From Geosiphon pyriformis (taxonomy: Eukaryota > Glomeromycota > Glomeromycetes > Archaeosporales > Geosiphonaceae), in assembly GCA_016748015.1 (NCBI GenBank), contig JAAOMT010000322.1, forward strand, positions 1 through 29,340: DNA of 29,340 bases, read 5' to 3'. The notes beneath the pieces are model-generated. The model was not told the DNA's origin and ran no database searches. It saw only the letters and a list, made by a program, of their open reading frames with translations. This document shows, piece by piece, positions 20,712-29,340 of the stretch; position 1 is the first letter of the stretch; every line of letters starts with the position of its first letter. The translations under genes and the position numbers were made by a program.

Positions 20712-20894
20712 AATAAATACATTTTCATACCAATTTTGGCATCTATAATTAAAAAAAGACTCCATGCTAGCAATTATATTCATCATTTGACCAATATTTA
20801 GTATTAGCGAGTAAAAGTTTGACTGATAGTTTTAAAGATATATTAAAAATCAACTTTTTTGGAGCAAATAAATCCGTGTTGAATGTTTTTCATA

Positions 20895-21000
20895 ATCCAA
20901 ACATAATCACACAGAATGGAGATTCGAACCTAGACTTAACATATCATGTTTTAAAAATGCCAATTATAAATAGTAATACACTCAACCCAATGTAAACAAA
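20895..21000 (-). ncRNA. tRNA-like relic or tRNA-derived SINE head
   Basis: On the minus strand, TTGGGTTGAGTGT (about 20987) resembles a pol III A box, and GGTTCGAATCTCC (20921-20909 region, written GGAGATTCGAACC on the plus strand) is a near-perfect B box/T-arm. They lie about 60 bases apart, which fits a Leu/Ser-type tRNA with a long variable arm. Stems do not pair well, so it is not a functional tRNA. A SINE of tRNA origin would continue toward lower coordinates. Confidence 0.4.
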
Positions 21001-21149
21001 ACTGTACACAATACAATATATTTCTAACTTCTTGAAAGATATTTATTAGACTGTTACACAATTAACTTGATAAGCTTTAAAAACATGATCACTTAAAAAA
21101 GATATTAAAGAGTTAATAATAAATAATAGTTGTGATTTTATTAACAGAT

Positions 21150-21950
21150 TTACATTTTTTAATAATCTGCTTTTTCACTTGTTACTGGAATTGGTTTTCA
21201 AGTATTTAATAATGTTTTTTTAATTTGTCTTGCTTTAAGAAAGTCTATTCTTTTCATCTGTGCAATTCTACTGAATTTTTTCATTTCTTTGCTTAATATT
21301 CATTTATAGCCAATATTATGAAAAACATGATTAGAGACATTTGGATTTACAAACTGTGTCTTTCTTATTTGAACTCAAAATTGATTTGATTCAGTAATAA
21401 AGCTAGAACATGTATGAAATCTGTATATTTCACTTTTAGAATATTTAATAACATTAAAAAGATTAATACATAATCTTTTAAATTTGATACAGTTATGCAT
21501 TGCAATTTTCTAATGCTATTGTAAAGGTGCAGAAAGAATCAATAATTTGAGCATTTTGTTAATTTCTTCAAGTATTGCATCATGGCCTTGATGTTGATTT
21601 GAAAGTTTAGATCAAAAAATTACAATTTTTTCTTGAATCAGCTTGCAAACTTCAGGCTTCAATTGTAGTCATTGTTCTTTATTAGCAATTTTAATTAATT
21701 AGTAAATAGAATGGCACTGAGCAGACCAAATTAATGCAAACATTTATCTAGCCATGAGTCTTAATAAAGATCTATTGAAATAAACTCCAGTGCAAAAGTT
21801 AATAATTGCTTGTAAATAAAAAAAGACTTGTTCATACTTTAATCTAAACATGGGATCTGTTTCATTTTGGACCTATTCTAAGTAATCTTTAACAGATAGA
21901 TTTTCCTTAAAAACAACATATAACCACATTAATTTGGAAGTCATTACATG
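21150..21950 (-). pseudogene. Decayed minus-strand ORF, unrecognised family
   Basis: Minus strand from an ATG near 21944 reads MTSKLMWLYVVFKENLSVKD, then NETDPMFRLKYEQVFFYLQA, SLLRLMAR*MFALIWSAQCH, NQHQGHDAILEEINKMLK, and HNCIKFKRLCINLFNVIKYS. It goes on to RKTQFVNPNVSNHVFHNIGY and KPIPVTSEKADY. About ten stops interrupt about 260 codons in an otherwise constant frame. Several fall where Trp, Arg or Gln is plausible. The protein is basic and mostly helical in appearance. I have the impression of a Glomeromycota-specific hypothetical protein family but cannot name it. It lies antisense to the transposase, so it is cargo or a nested insertion. Confidence 0.55.
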
Positions 21951-22009
21951 TTTATATATATTACATATCGAATTTCACGACTTATGATAATTAGAACATT
22001 TTTAAAAAA

Positions 22010-22290
22010 TTGCAGTTAACTTTTACTTTGATATTTTTGACATTGTGCAAAGTATTTTATATTGATATTCTAATTAATATAGATATTGTTGTATTTGAGA
22101 GACTTGACAATATAACATTGTGCTATTTTTTATGCAATTATACAAGTATGCAGAGGATCAAATTGACAGCCTTTATTATTGATTATCAGTTGGGAATAAG
22201 AGATAAAAAGTGTTGCAGATGCATTATCAAAATTAGGTTTTTTTTTACCGAAAATTTGTTATTTGCACTTAGAATCTTACAGTTGGATTA
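22010..22290 (+). pseudogene. Ty3/gypsy-like RNase H fragment, decayed
   Basis: Plus strand: RIKLTAFIIDYQLGIRDK (about 22148-22210), then in a shifted frame VADALSKLG at 22212-22238. Together they resemble the end of a Ty3/gypsy RNase H region (I-YQPG followed by VADALSR). The upstream part (VVFERLDNITL) fits only loosely. This is a short fragment, with no RT or integrase motif nearby. Confidence 0.4.
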
Positions 22291-22459
22291 AAACCTTCAT
22301 TTTTATAATTTGACTGCTTTTTATAATCTGAAGCACTTCATATGACATGAAACACCTCACATGTCTAATTAAATATAAGGCAAAATGATGTTTAATATAT
22401 AACAGATACATCAATGTATTATAAAAGCAAAATGCAATAAAAAGTGTGTTCTTATTAAC

Positions 22460-24019
22460 ATGTCAAAAAACATGAACCAAAAGTGAACAGCAATCTTCTT
22501 GGAGACTAAAAAGACTTTTTGCTAGTACAAACTAGAGCATCTTGACTACTTAGCAAATAGACTTATTGAAATATTTAATCTAAAGATTGACTACTCCACT
22601 ATAACAAAGATACTTGCAAAATCAGACTAATGGATTGAAAAGAATGTATCTGACAACTCTGGTCAATTAACAAAAGACAAAAAAGAGATGTTTCTGAAGA
22701 TAAATAATGCACTGAAAAAATGAATACTTGGAGCACTAGCTACCAACTGCATTCTTACTGGAAAAATTTTACAAATGAAAGCCCTCAAGTTTGCCTAAAA
22801 GTTTCTAGAAGAAAATAACTTTAAAGCATTAGATTGTTAGTTAGAAAAGTTCAAAAAATGTCATAATTTGCACCACATTAAGATACATGGTGAAACAAAC
22901 AGTACTTCCTTGGAAATTTTACCAGAGGAATGAGAGAAACTGTGTAAGATTATTAGCGAATATAATCTAAATAATGTTTACAATGCTGATGAAACAGCAT
23001 TATTCTTTAGAATACTACCAAATACAACTTTGGCAACAAGATTTATCTCTGGCACCAAGTGTGATAAGAATCAAATTACCATACTTCTTGTTTGTAATAC
23101 AACAGACAACATCAAGTTGCAGTCTTTAATTATTGGCAAAGCCGTAAAGCCACAATGCTTTTGCAATATTAATATGAATGTACTTCCAATCGCTTATTGT
23201 TACAATACAAAAGCATAGATGCGAACTGATATTTTTAGTGAATAACTTAATTTATTAAATAAAGAAATGCATCATAAGAAAAAAAAGATTTTGCTATTGC
23301 TTAATAATGCTAGTTTCTATGATAAAAAACCTTCTGTATTATTTAATATTATAATTAAATATCTACTATCCAATACAACATCCTATTTACAACCATTAGA
23401 TGCAGGAATTATTGCATTTTTTAAGGCACAATACTGAAAGTTGTTTATTTTCCATTTTATTAATCAGTATGATGACAAGATTTCAATATTAATAGTAATA
23501 TTAAAGAATGTGGTTGATTTTTTAATTGATACGTGGTCAGTGATAACAACAACTACAATCCAAAACTATTAGTGTCATATAGAAATTCTGAATAATAATC
23601 AAATGCCAGCTCATCTATTAGATATTGAACAAGAACTCCTACAAGAAGTACAAGTTCTTATTGAGCACGTTGATATTGACAAGCTATTGGCAATAGACTT
23701 TATTAATATTAACAAATTTGAACTATTATTCACTTATGTCTCAAAGGATGAAATTGTGGATCTTATTAACAACAAGTATAATGGAAATTCTAATGCAAAT
23801 GAAGATTTAGAAAGTGAAGATAAAGATAAACCTTTGTTTTTGCTATCTATATATTAAGATAAAACTGCACTTGAAGATACATTGCACTATTGTAAAGAGC
23901 AGTATAGTGAAAAAGTTAATTCAGACTTTTTTAAAACTTTGAAAACATTAATTCGTAATACTGTTCTCAAAATTCAAGAAGAGAAAAAACAGTTGCAAAT
24001 AGATAGCTTTTTTAAATAA
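22460..24019 (+). pseudogene. CENP-B/DDE-type transposase of the pogo-like element, inactivated
   Basis: A single frame of about 519 codons from ATG 22460 to TAA 24017 with 12 internal stops and no frameshift detected. An N-terminal helix-turn-helix (LANRLIEIFNLKIDYSTITK) is followed by a CENP-B-type second HTH region (KALKFA*KFLEENNFKA, LEKFKKCHNL). DDE core: first Asp in YNADETALFF (22988-22990); second position in LLLLNNASFY is Asn (AAT, 23303-23305) where Asp is expected; third Asp in LQPLDAGI (23399-23401), 32 codons after the second. Every stop fits CGA, CAA, CAG or TGG turned into a stop by a transition. It would have cut and pasted the element by its TIRs. Confidence 0.88.
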
Positions 24020-25470
24020 AATATATATAATTGGTTATTATATTATGTATGTAATATATAGATTATATGATAAGATATTAATCATTTTTTATAGTCTTAT
24101 CTCTCTATAATCACCATAAATGTGCTAACCAAAAGGTGTGATTATAAAGAAAGTTCACTGTATATCAAATTAAATAATCTAAATTAAGTACAAATTATGT
24201 ATTTTTTACATATAATAAGCTACTTAGGCTAATTAAAGCAACATTATGAATTTATTTTAACAGAAATTACACAATTAATACCAGAAAAAAAACTGCAAAG
24301 CTTATAAAAACCAAAATTAATATCATAAATCTTTGCAATTTTAATTAATCTAACAACACTATCAGAAAGCAAAAACACAGAACTATAAATCTCAGAAAAC
24401 ACAGATTTATTATGCACAATTTAACTTTTTTTTTTTATTAATGCTCTATATTTAGCTTTTACTAATTATATATTAATTTAATAAGTTATTTCCAAATTTC
24501 ACATTAACTTAACAACCTTTTTGCTAACAGTCTTAATACAGCTAAAAACAAAGACAGTTTCTAAATACTATTTTCTGAACACAAAACTTTTATACAATGC
24601 AATATAGATAGTATTGTTAAAAATATATAAAAAAAATAATTATAAAATACAAAATAATAACAAATTCAAGTTTAACACAAAATTTTATTAGACTAAATGT
24701 GAATCAAATAATTTCTTGTAAATACCAGAGTCTATTATGTACATAAAAGAATAATTAAAAAGCTTAATCTTTCCATATTGTAAATATAATACACTAAGAT
24801 ACTTTTTATTATATAAGCATTTTCGAACAACAGCTAGCAAATAATAATACAAAGCTTTTGTAAAATATAAGTGTAAACCAGCAATAGATCTACTTGTAAA
24901 ACCAAATATTATATGCAAATTGGAGTACCAAACTAACAAAGTCTGAATCTAATTCATATTTCTAATCATGTTCTCACAAATAACACTAGAACTAGACCCA
25001 ACTTTTTAATAAACATACAAATAAAATCCTGAATATTTTTAAATATTACTATCTTACTAACCCTAATGTATTTTCTCTTAACAAAAACAGAAAGTGATAA
25101 ATTTGAACATAAAGCTAAATCAGTCAGCATATTAATATGTATATTACTTAAAATATCTAAATAGCTTTTAACCTTAATTCAGAAAACAACAAACAACTTA
25201 TATTTAATAGAATTTGTAATACTATGTTTCTTAAATCAACAGTAATTATGGAAGTTAAATAAAACCATATCTAATTCTGTAATACACACATCCAAAGCAG
25301 CTTGACTATCTAAATATATTACAATATTATTAGAAACTAGAACACATTTTAAGACTAAAGCAATCACCTATAATTCTGCTATTATAAAAGATACCAAATT
25401 ACTAACTTTAACACTATTACCTAAGTAAAAAAACCGATCCAAAGTTAGGAAAAAACGTGATTAGAACATG

Positions 25471-25650
25471 ACATAATACAGAATAGCATGCAATAATATT
25501 GGATAATATGTTATAACTTAGGATAGTGCAGGATAATGTGTTATAATATAGAATAATACAGAATAACATGTAATAATACCAGATAATATGTTATAATGTA
25601 GAATAATACAGAATAACATGTAATAATACCAGATAGCATGTTATAATATA
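25471..25650 (+). repeat. 50-bp minisatellite
   Basis: Full 50-base units at 25471, 25551 and 25601 (start GAATAATACAGAATAACATG) with a partial 30-base unit at 25521. It lies inside the insertion that splits LINE copy 2. Confidence 0.8.
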
Positions 25651-25659
25651 GGATAACTA

Positions 25660-26465
25660 GTAATAATATAGAAGATTGAAGCAATAAAAGAAATAACAAA
25701 AAGCAATAGTTAGTAATAATAAAACAATTAGAAGCAATCCTGTAAAACCAAAAAAATGTATAAAAACGAATAGTTTTAGAAAGTAGAAAAAAAACAGGCA
25801 GATAGATACAAACCACTAGACAAAAAAAAACAAATATCTATACCCCTTCCTCATTTATTATATTCCATATTCATCTTCTAAAATAAATCTATTATTAAGA
25901 AATCAGAATCACAAATTTATGTGCTTGAACTATGTGGAATTTACATGAATTAACCATTGTTTCGTACTTTCATTCCAGGACCAATGCTCTTAGCATAATC
26001 ATCTTGAACTATTAATGACTTGGACTAATTGCTCTTGATCATGGTGATTGATGATACTAATTTATCTTTTCTTTTCTTTCTTTTCTTTTCTTTCTTATTT
26101 TCTTTTGTAGAGCAGCAACATAGTAAAATTGACTATCTGAGAATAGACTTCATGGTAGCCTGGTAAAAAAGAGAGGCTCTCCCTAGGTTTTGGATATTAA
26201 CATTATCTTGTTAACTTACCAGAAGGGCAAAAAGACAATGTCAAATCCTAATGACTGTGCTCATTAACTCGAAGAAGAAAGCTCACATTTACAGAAAATA
26301 TTGCAATTGACGAAAGACAAACTCTGTGCCTTATAACCAAAGAACTCAATAGGTAAATTTGCATTCAGAAATAGACATTCAGAGACTGATAATTGAAACT
26401 AAGCCAACCAAATTATGTAGAAGATACATCACCTATAATTAAGAGCACCAAATGTTATCATTTCT
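25660..26465. other. Foreign segment inserted in LINE copy 2
   Basis: No match to the LINE. It is visibly less AT-rich than its surroundings from 25850 to 26440, with a CTTTT microsatellite at about 26068-26107 followed by TTTTGTAG, which resembles a 3' splice site. I recognise no element ends. The minus-strand 91-codon frame at 25541-25816 is mostly translated minisatellite. Confidence 0.5.
26220..26415 (+). pseudogene. Short decayed coding-like stretch, unrecognised
   Basis: Plus strand reads KKTMSNPNDCAH*LEEESSH, LQKILQLTKDKLCAL*PKNS, then IGKFAFRNRHSETDN, across two TAA codons that could be former CAA. It is hydrophilic and probably helical. Family unknown; 65 codons only, so coding origin is a suggestion. 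Confidence 0.3.
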
Positions 26466-28755
26466 ATTATTCACCAAGTTTACTTATAACAACACTAATA
26501 CTTAGATTCAAGTTAACAAAAAATACAGCTGTATTACACTTTATCTTATATATACCCAAGTTTTTTAATTTTTTTATTATATCAGTTAAAAAATTATTAA
26601 TTAGATTAATTTTCAATTTCACAGAATTTTGCAAAAAATAGATGAGAAACCAACTTAAAATTTGCAAATTTAAAGACTTATAATCAAACAAATAACTGAA
26701 AACTTTACTAGTATTTAAAAAACTCAACACAAAAATTGATTTACTCTTTGTTTGTACTTGCTTAAATAATTTAAAGTTATATAAAGATAAATAATAAAGA
26801 GTTTTATTAGAAAATTTTTTTGGCAAGTCCACTTTTATCTTTAAACTCTTTTTAATTAGTGTATTTTATTTGTTATATACACTTCTAAAAACAAAATTAA
26901 ACTAGATCTTGTAACTAATAATAAGTTAAAACACCACCAAAACCAGATAAAAAAACTGCTTATCCAAAATAGTTTTTTTTAAGATTATGTTAGCAAAAAA
27001 TCTGACATCCAAATGAGCTTTTTTTAAACTAGGTTTGAATAAACTTTTAAAAAACAAAAAGATATCAAAATATTTATAAGATTTTTTATTTTGTGCTATA
27101 AATATTGGCAGATCACTTATTAATAATAAGATATTCTTAACTCTTTAGTTAATAGAAATAACTACTGTTTTTTTATTGTTTATTGAAATGTTATTAATAA
27201 TAAAAAACTTACTTGTAATGTTTAAATATATTGAGTGGCAATCTGACTATTTCTTATTTAAATTGTGTTATTAATGAAAGCACCAGCCATTAGATATAAA
27301 GTCAACTTACTCTGATTTTTTATTCTGCTAGTTTTTACTACAAACTTAATATCAATATGATAACTGCACAAACTTTTATGTCTTTTGATCTTATATAGAA
27401 AAGAATTATAGAAAATTCTCTAAAGCAAAAAGGAAAAAACCTTACTTTAGTCTAAACCATTATGTACTTAGTATTTATTAATTAATCTATAATCAGTTAT
27501 AACTCAATTAATCTTATTATTGTAAATACTACCAAAAAACCTAATAAATTACTCACACATTTTAATTTGAATTAAACTATTTTTTAAATAATTGCCAATT
27601 AACAGAGTTATAAATCTTTTATATATCTTATAAAACCAGTCAAAGTTCATGATTTTTTTCTAAAACATCTCAATTATTAAGCCAACTGTAAAGATAAAAA
27701 ACTAAGTAATAATGTCTTTTAATACAAAAAAGTTGTCACTATAAAGAACATTAAATTTACTACAAGCTAAAAAAATTCTATTAGAAAAGATCTTGGAAAG
27801 AATTTTATAAACAGTCTTAATTAAAACAATTAGTTTAATATTAATTAAAATATTTTTTTATTCATAAGATTTAAGAATTATTAACATTCAAGCTTTTTTT
27901 TAAGATTAAGATACAGATTTATATACTAAACAAAAGTTCAAAAAATTCAGAAGCATAACAAAAACTGAATTATTATAATGTTTTCAAAACTCATTTCTAA
28001 TATTAAACAAACCAATAGTCTTATTATTAAGCAGGTTTTTGATTACATATATCAAATTATTATAATTAATAACACTTATAATATTGAAGAAAACAGCATT
28101 ATTAACATAAACTAGTAATAAATATTAATAATGCTACATATTAGAAATATTATTTAACACCAATTTCTTTTTTGTCTAATCTTTTATAATTATATTAACT
28201 TTAGATTTGATCTTACCAAAACTCAAAACTAGTTTATTATTAATAATCAAATAATCTAATACAACTTTTTAAAAAAAACACTCTAATACAACCCTTATTA
28301 ATAGCAAAGCTTTCTATTTATTTGTTAATAGTAAATCTAATAAGTAACTCTTCAGTCTTTAGAAATTCAGCAAATTTGGATATATAATATAATTTTCTTA
28401 TTTTAAAAAAAAAGAATTTTATATAATTAAAATTAGAATCAAAGTTCAATAAAACTTGAATACTTGAAGTATTATTATTGTCTAAAGACATACAATGGCT
28501 TATTAGAAAATTAAACTTATTATTAGTTTTATTATGTAAAGATTTAGCAATTTTTAATATCAACAATTTTAATTTATAAAACCTAGAAAATTTCTTGGTA
28601 AAGACACTATTGAAACTTTTAAATTATTTTTTTTAAACATCTTATTGGCTGATAAATTTATTATTTTACAAATAATATCTTATATTGTATCTATATCTAA
28701 GAAATTTTTAGATGCAGCAAACTCATCAAAAAACATAGCAGTATTGGTCATTGTT

Positions 28756-29041
28756 ACGGTTTAAGAATTTAGCAAAAAGAATCATAAAAATAATACAAAC
28801 TATTCAATCATAATATAGCACAGTAATAATCTTAGAAAGGTAATGATTAACATAGTAGCAAACACCATCTCGCGATAGTGGCAAGCACCAGTTCACAATA
28901 GCAGCCAACACCAACTGGTGATAGCAGCAAGCACCAGGTTGAAATATCAAAAAGAAAGTATTTTCTCATAGAACTACAAACATGTATATATACAGTAGTT
29001 TTAATATTGGGAAAGAATCAATCAAGTAATAAAAATCATAA
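28756..29041. other. Spacer between LINE copy 2 and gag fragment
   Basis: No gene seen. It contains the 23-bp minisatellite (28863-28954). Confidence 0.5.
28863..28954 (+). repeat. 23-bp tandem repeat, 4 units
   Basis: Units of exactly 23 bases start CACCA at 28863, 28886, 28909 and 28932, with a shared ATAG-GGCAAG/ATAGCAGCAAG end and variable centres. GC is far higher than in the flanks. The last unit is degenerate. Confidence 0.85.
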
Positions 29042-29340
29042 CTTATCAAGCAAAATACCGGTGAAACTGTCACCCAATACCTTGCTCGATTCAATCGAAT
29101 TCGCCGTCAGATTGAAGCGATTGAACAAGAATACTACACTGATCCTCAGGTTTTAAATCAGTTTATTAGAGGATTAAAAAGCAGCATTTTAGGAAGAGTA
29201 CGCCCTGCCCACCCTAATTCCTTACCAGAAGCCGTTACGCTCGCCAGAGCCCTTGAATCGGCTGAGAAAGAAGCTAACCATAGTCAAATGGTTAACATGG
29301 TAATGGAGGAAAATAAGACAGAAACATTAGAGAAAAGAGA
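29042..29340 (+). CDS. Retrotransposon gag-like protein, partial, runs off the window
   Basis: Open frame of 99 codons from just after a TAA (29039-29041) to the window end. It reads GETVTQYLARFNRIRRQIEA, then VLNQFIRGLKSSILGRVRPA and PEAVTLARALESAEKEANHS. This is the pattern of the retrotransposon gag/capsid domain (E-V-QY--RF---, then FI-GL----R--V, then A---A). No start codon precedes it in frame, and decayed AT-rich DNA lies directly upstream, so the 5' end is truncated or spliced. No stop interrupts it and GC is clearly higher, so it is recent. It probably belongs to a Ty3/gypsy-like element whose pol lies beyond the window. Confidence 0.7.

Larger units (their letters stand above)
19918..24160 (+). 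mobile_element. pogo/Tigger-like DNA transposon, 4.2 kb, with TIRs and TA duplication
   Basis: Left end: CAGTGAACTCTTTTTATAGT from 19918. Right end, inverted: CAGTGAACTTTCTTTATAAT ending at 24160. Both continue into a shared TTTTGGTTA block. TA flanks both ends (19916-19917 and 24161-24162), the target duplication of the Tc1/mariner-pogo superfamily. Its transposase (22460-24019) is of the CENP-B/DDE type. The element is longer than a usual pogo (about 2-2.5 kb) because 2.3 kb of other decayed sequence lies between the left end and the transposase. Confidence 0.85.
24240..28750 (-). pseudogene. ORF2 relic of LINE copy 2 (RT and RNase H)
   Basis: RT motif A has YN for YD (Asn codon 27609-27607) and motif C is FINN for FVDD, so all readable catalytic Asp positions of those motifs except the first are lost. 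RNase H reads AEL*VIALVLKCVL then YLDSQAALDVCITEL. Downstream LVWYSNLHIIFGFTSRS then YFTKALYYYLLAVVRK matches copy 1 LVWHPDSHMLAGYTSRT. Many stops fall at Trp, Gln and Arg sites, and Pro/Ala/Arg are often replaced by Leu/Thr/Lys/Cys. The frame is often kept over hundreds of bases. Confidence 0.85.
24163..28755 (-). mobile_element. LINE copy 2: same family as 5080-11920, 5'-truncated, deeply decayed
   Basis: Minus-strand translation follows copy 1 in order. Near 28700 is the pre-RT region; 28566-28318 matches the linker around 8100-8360 (IRKLYYISKFAEFLKTEELL); 27618-27601 is RT motif A (DI*KIYNSV); 27290-27261 is motif C (AGAFINNTI); 26829-26470 matches 9849 onward (LYNFKLFKQVQTKSK); 25435-25180 is RNase H; 24939-24688 matches the region from about 11080 on. 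The 3' tail at 24242-24178 also aligns. The endonuclease and ORF1 are absent. About 1 kb of foreign sequence interrupts it between 25440 and 26465. Confidence 0.88.

Noticed and set aside
25541-25816. 91-codon minus-strand Tyr/Leu/Ile-rich frame
   Set aside because: Translation of the 50-bp minisatellite.
28863-28954. CRISPR-like array
   Set aside because: Units are contiguous 23-mers without constant repeat plus unique spacer; eukaryotic context.

Overview
The window looks like nuclear DNA from an arbuscular mycorrhizal fungus of the Rhizophagus/Glomeromycota type. It is extremely AT-rich. It carries a TKL kinase of the style expanded in these fungi (short intron, N-terminal Cys pairs, DLG instead of DFG) and a broken BTB/BACK-TLDc gene, and most of the rest is decayed transposons. 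The organism call is inference from these families; no search was run.

Layout. 1-1489: AT-rich, nothing recognised. 1490-2180 (-): BTB/BACK-TLDc pseudogene, abutting a 12-bp tandem repeat that recurs inverted at 4766-4861. 3718-3905 (-): C-terminal relic of a Tc1/mariner transposase. About 5080-11920 (+): a nearly full-length non-LTR retrotransposon (LINE copy 1). Its ORF1 has a damaged zinc knuckle. Its ORF2 has endonuclease, reverse transcriptase, RNase H and a C-terminal zinc-finger-like motif, but about a dozen nonsense sites and an inactivated RT site (FVDN). 13311-14734 (-): the one gene that looks intact, a two-exon TKL protein kinase. 15064-15131: a TTG microsatellite. About 17290-19490 (+): a very decayed ORF ending in an (AAAAT)n tail. 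19918-24160: a pogo/Tigger-like DNA transposon with terminal inverted repeats and a TA duplication. It carries a dead CENP-B/DDE transposase plus unrelated decayed cargo on both strands. 24163-28755 (-): a second, 5'-truncated and far more decayed copy of the same LINE, interrupted by about 1 kb of foreign sequence with a 50-bp minisatellite. 28863-28954: a 23-bp x4 minisatellite. 29042-end (+): an open, undecayed retrotransposon gag fragment with much higher GC.

The region is a transposon graveyard with one live gene. Its main value is that the same LINE family appears at two stages of decay, and the damage I could read is dominated by changes that C:G to T:A transitions explain, with few indels. 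The pogo element appears to have inserted in the 3' tail of the older LINE copy, which gives a relative order of events. No prokaryote-type defence system, CRISPR array or rRNA was seen.
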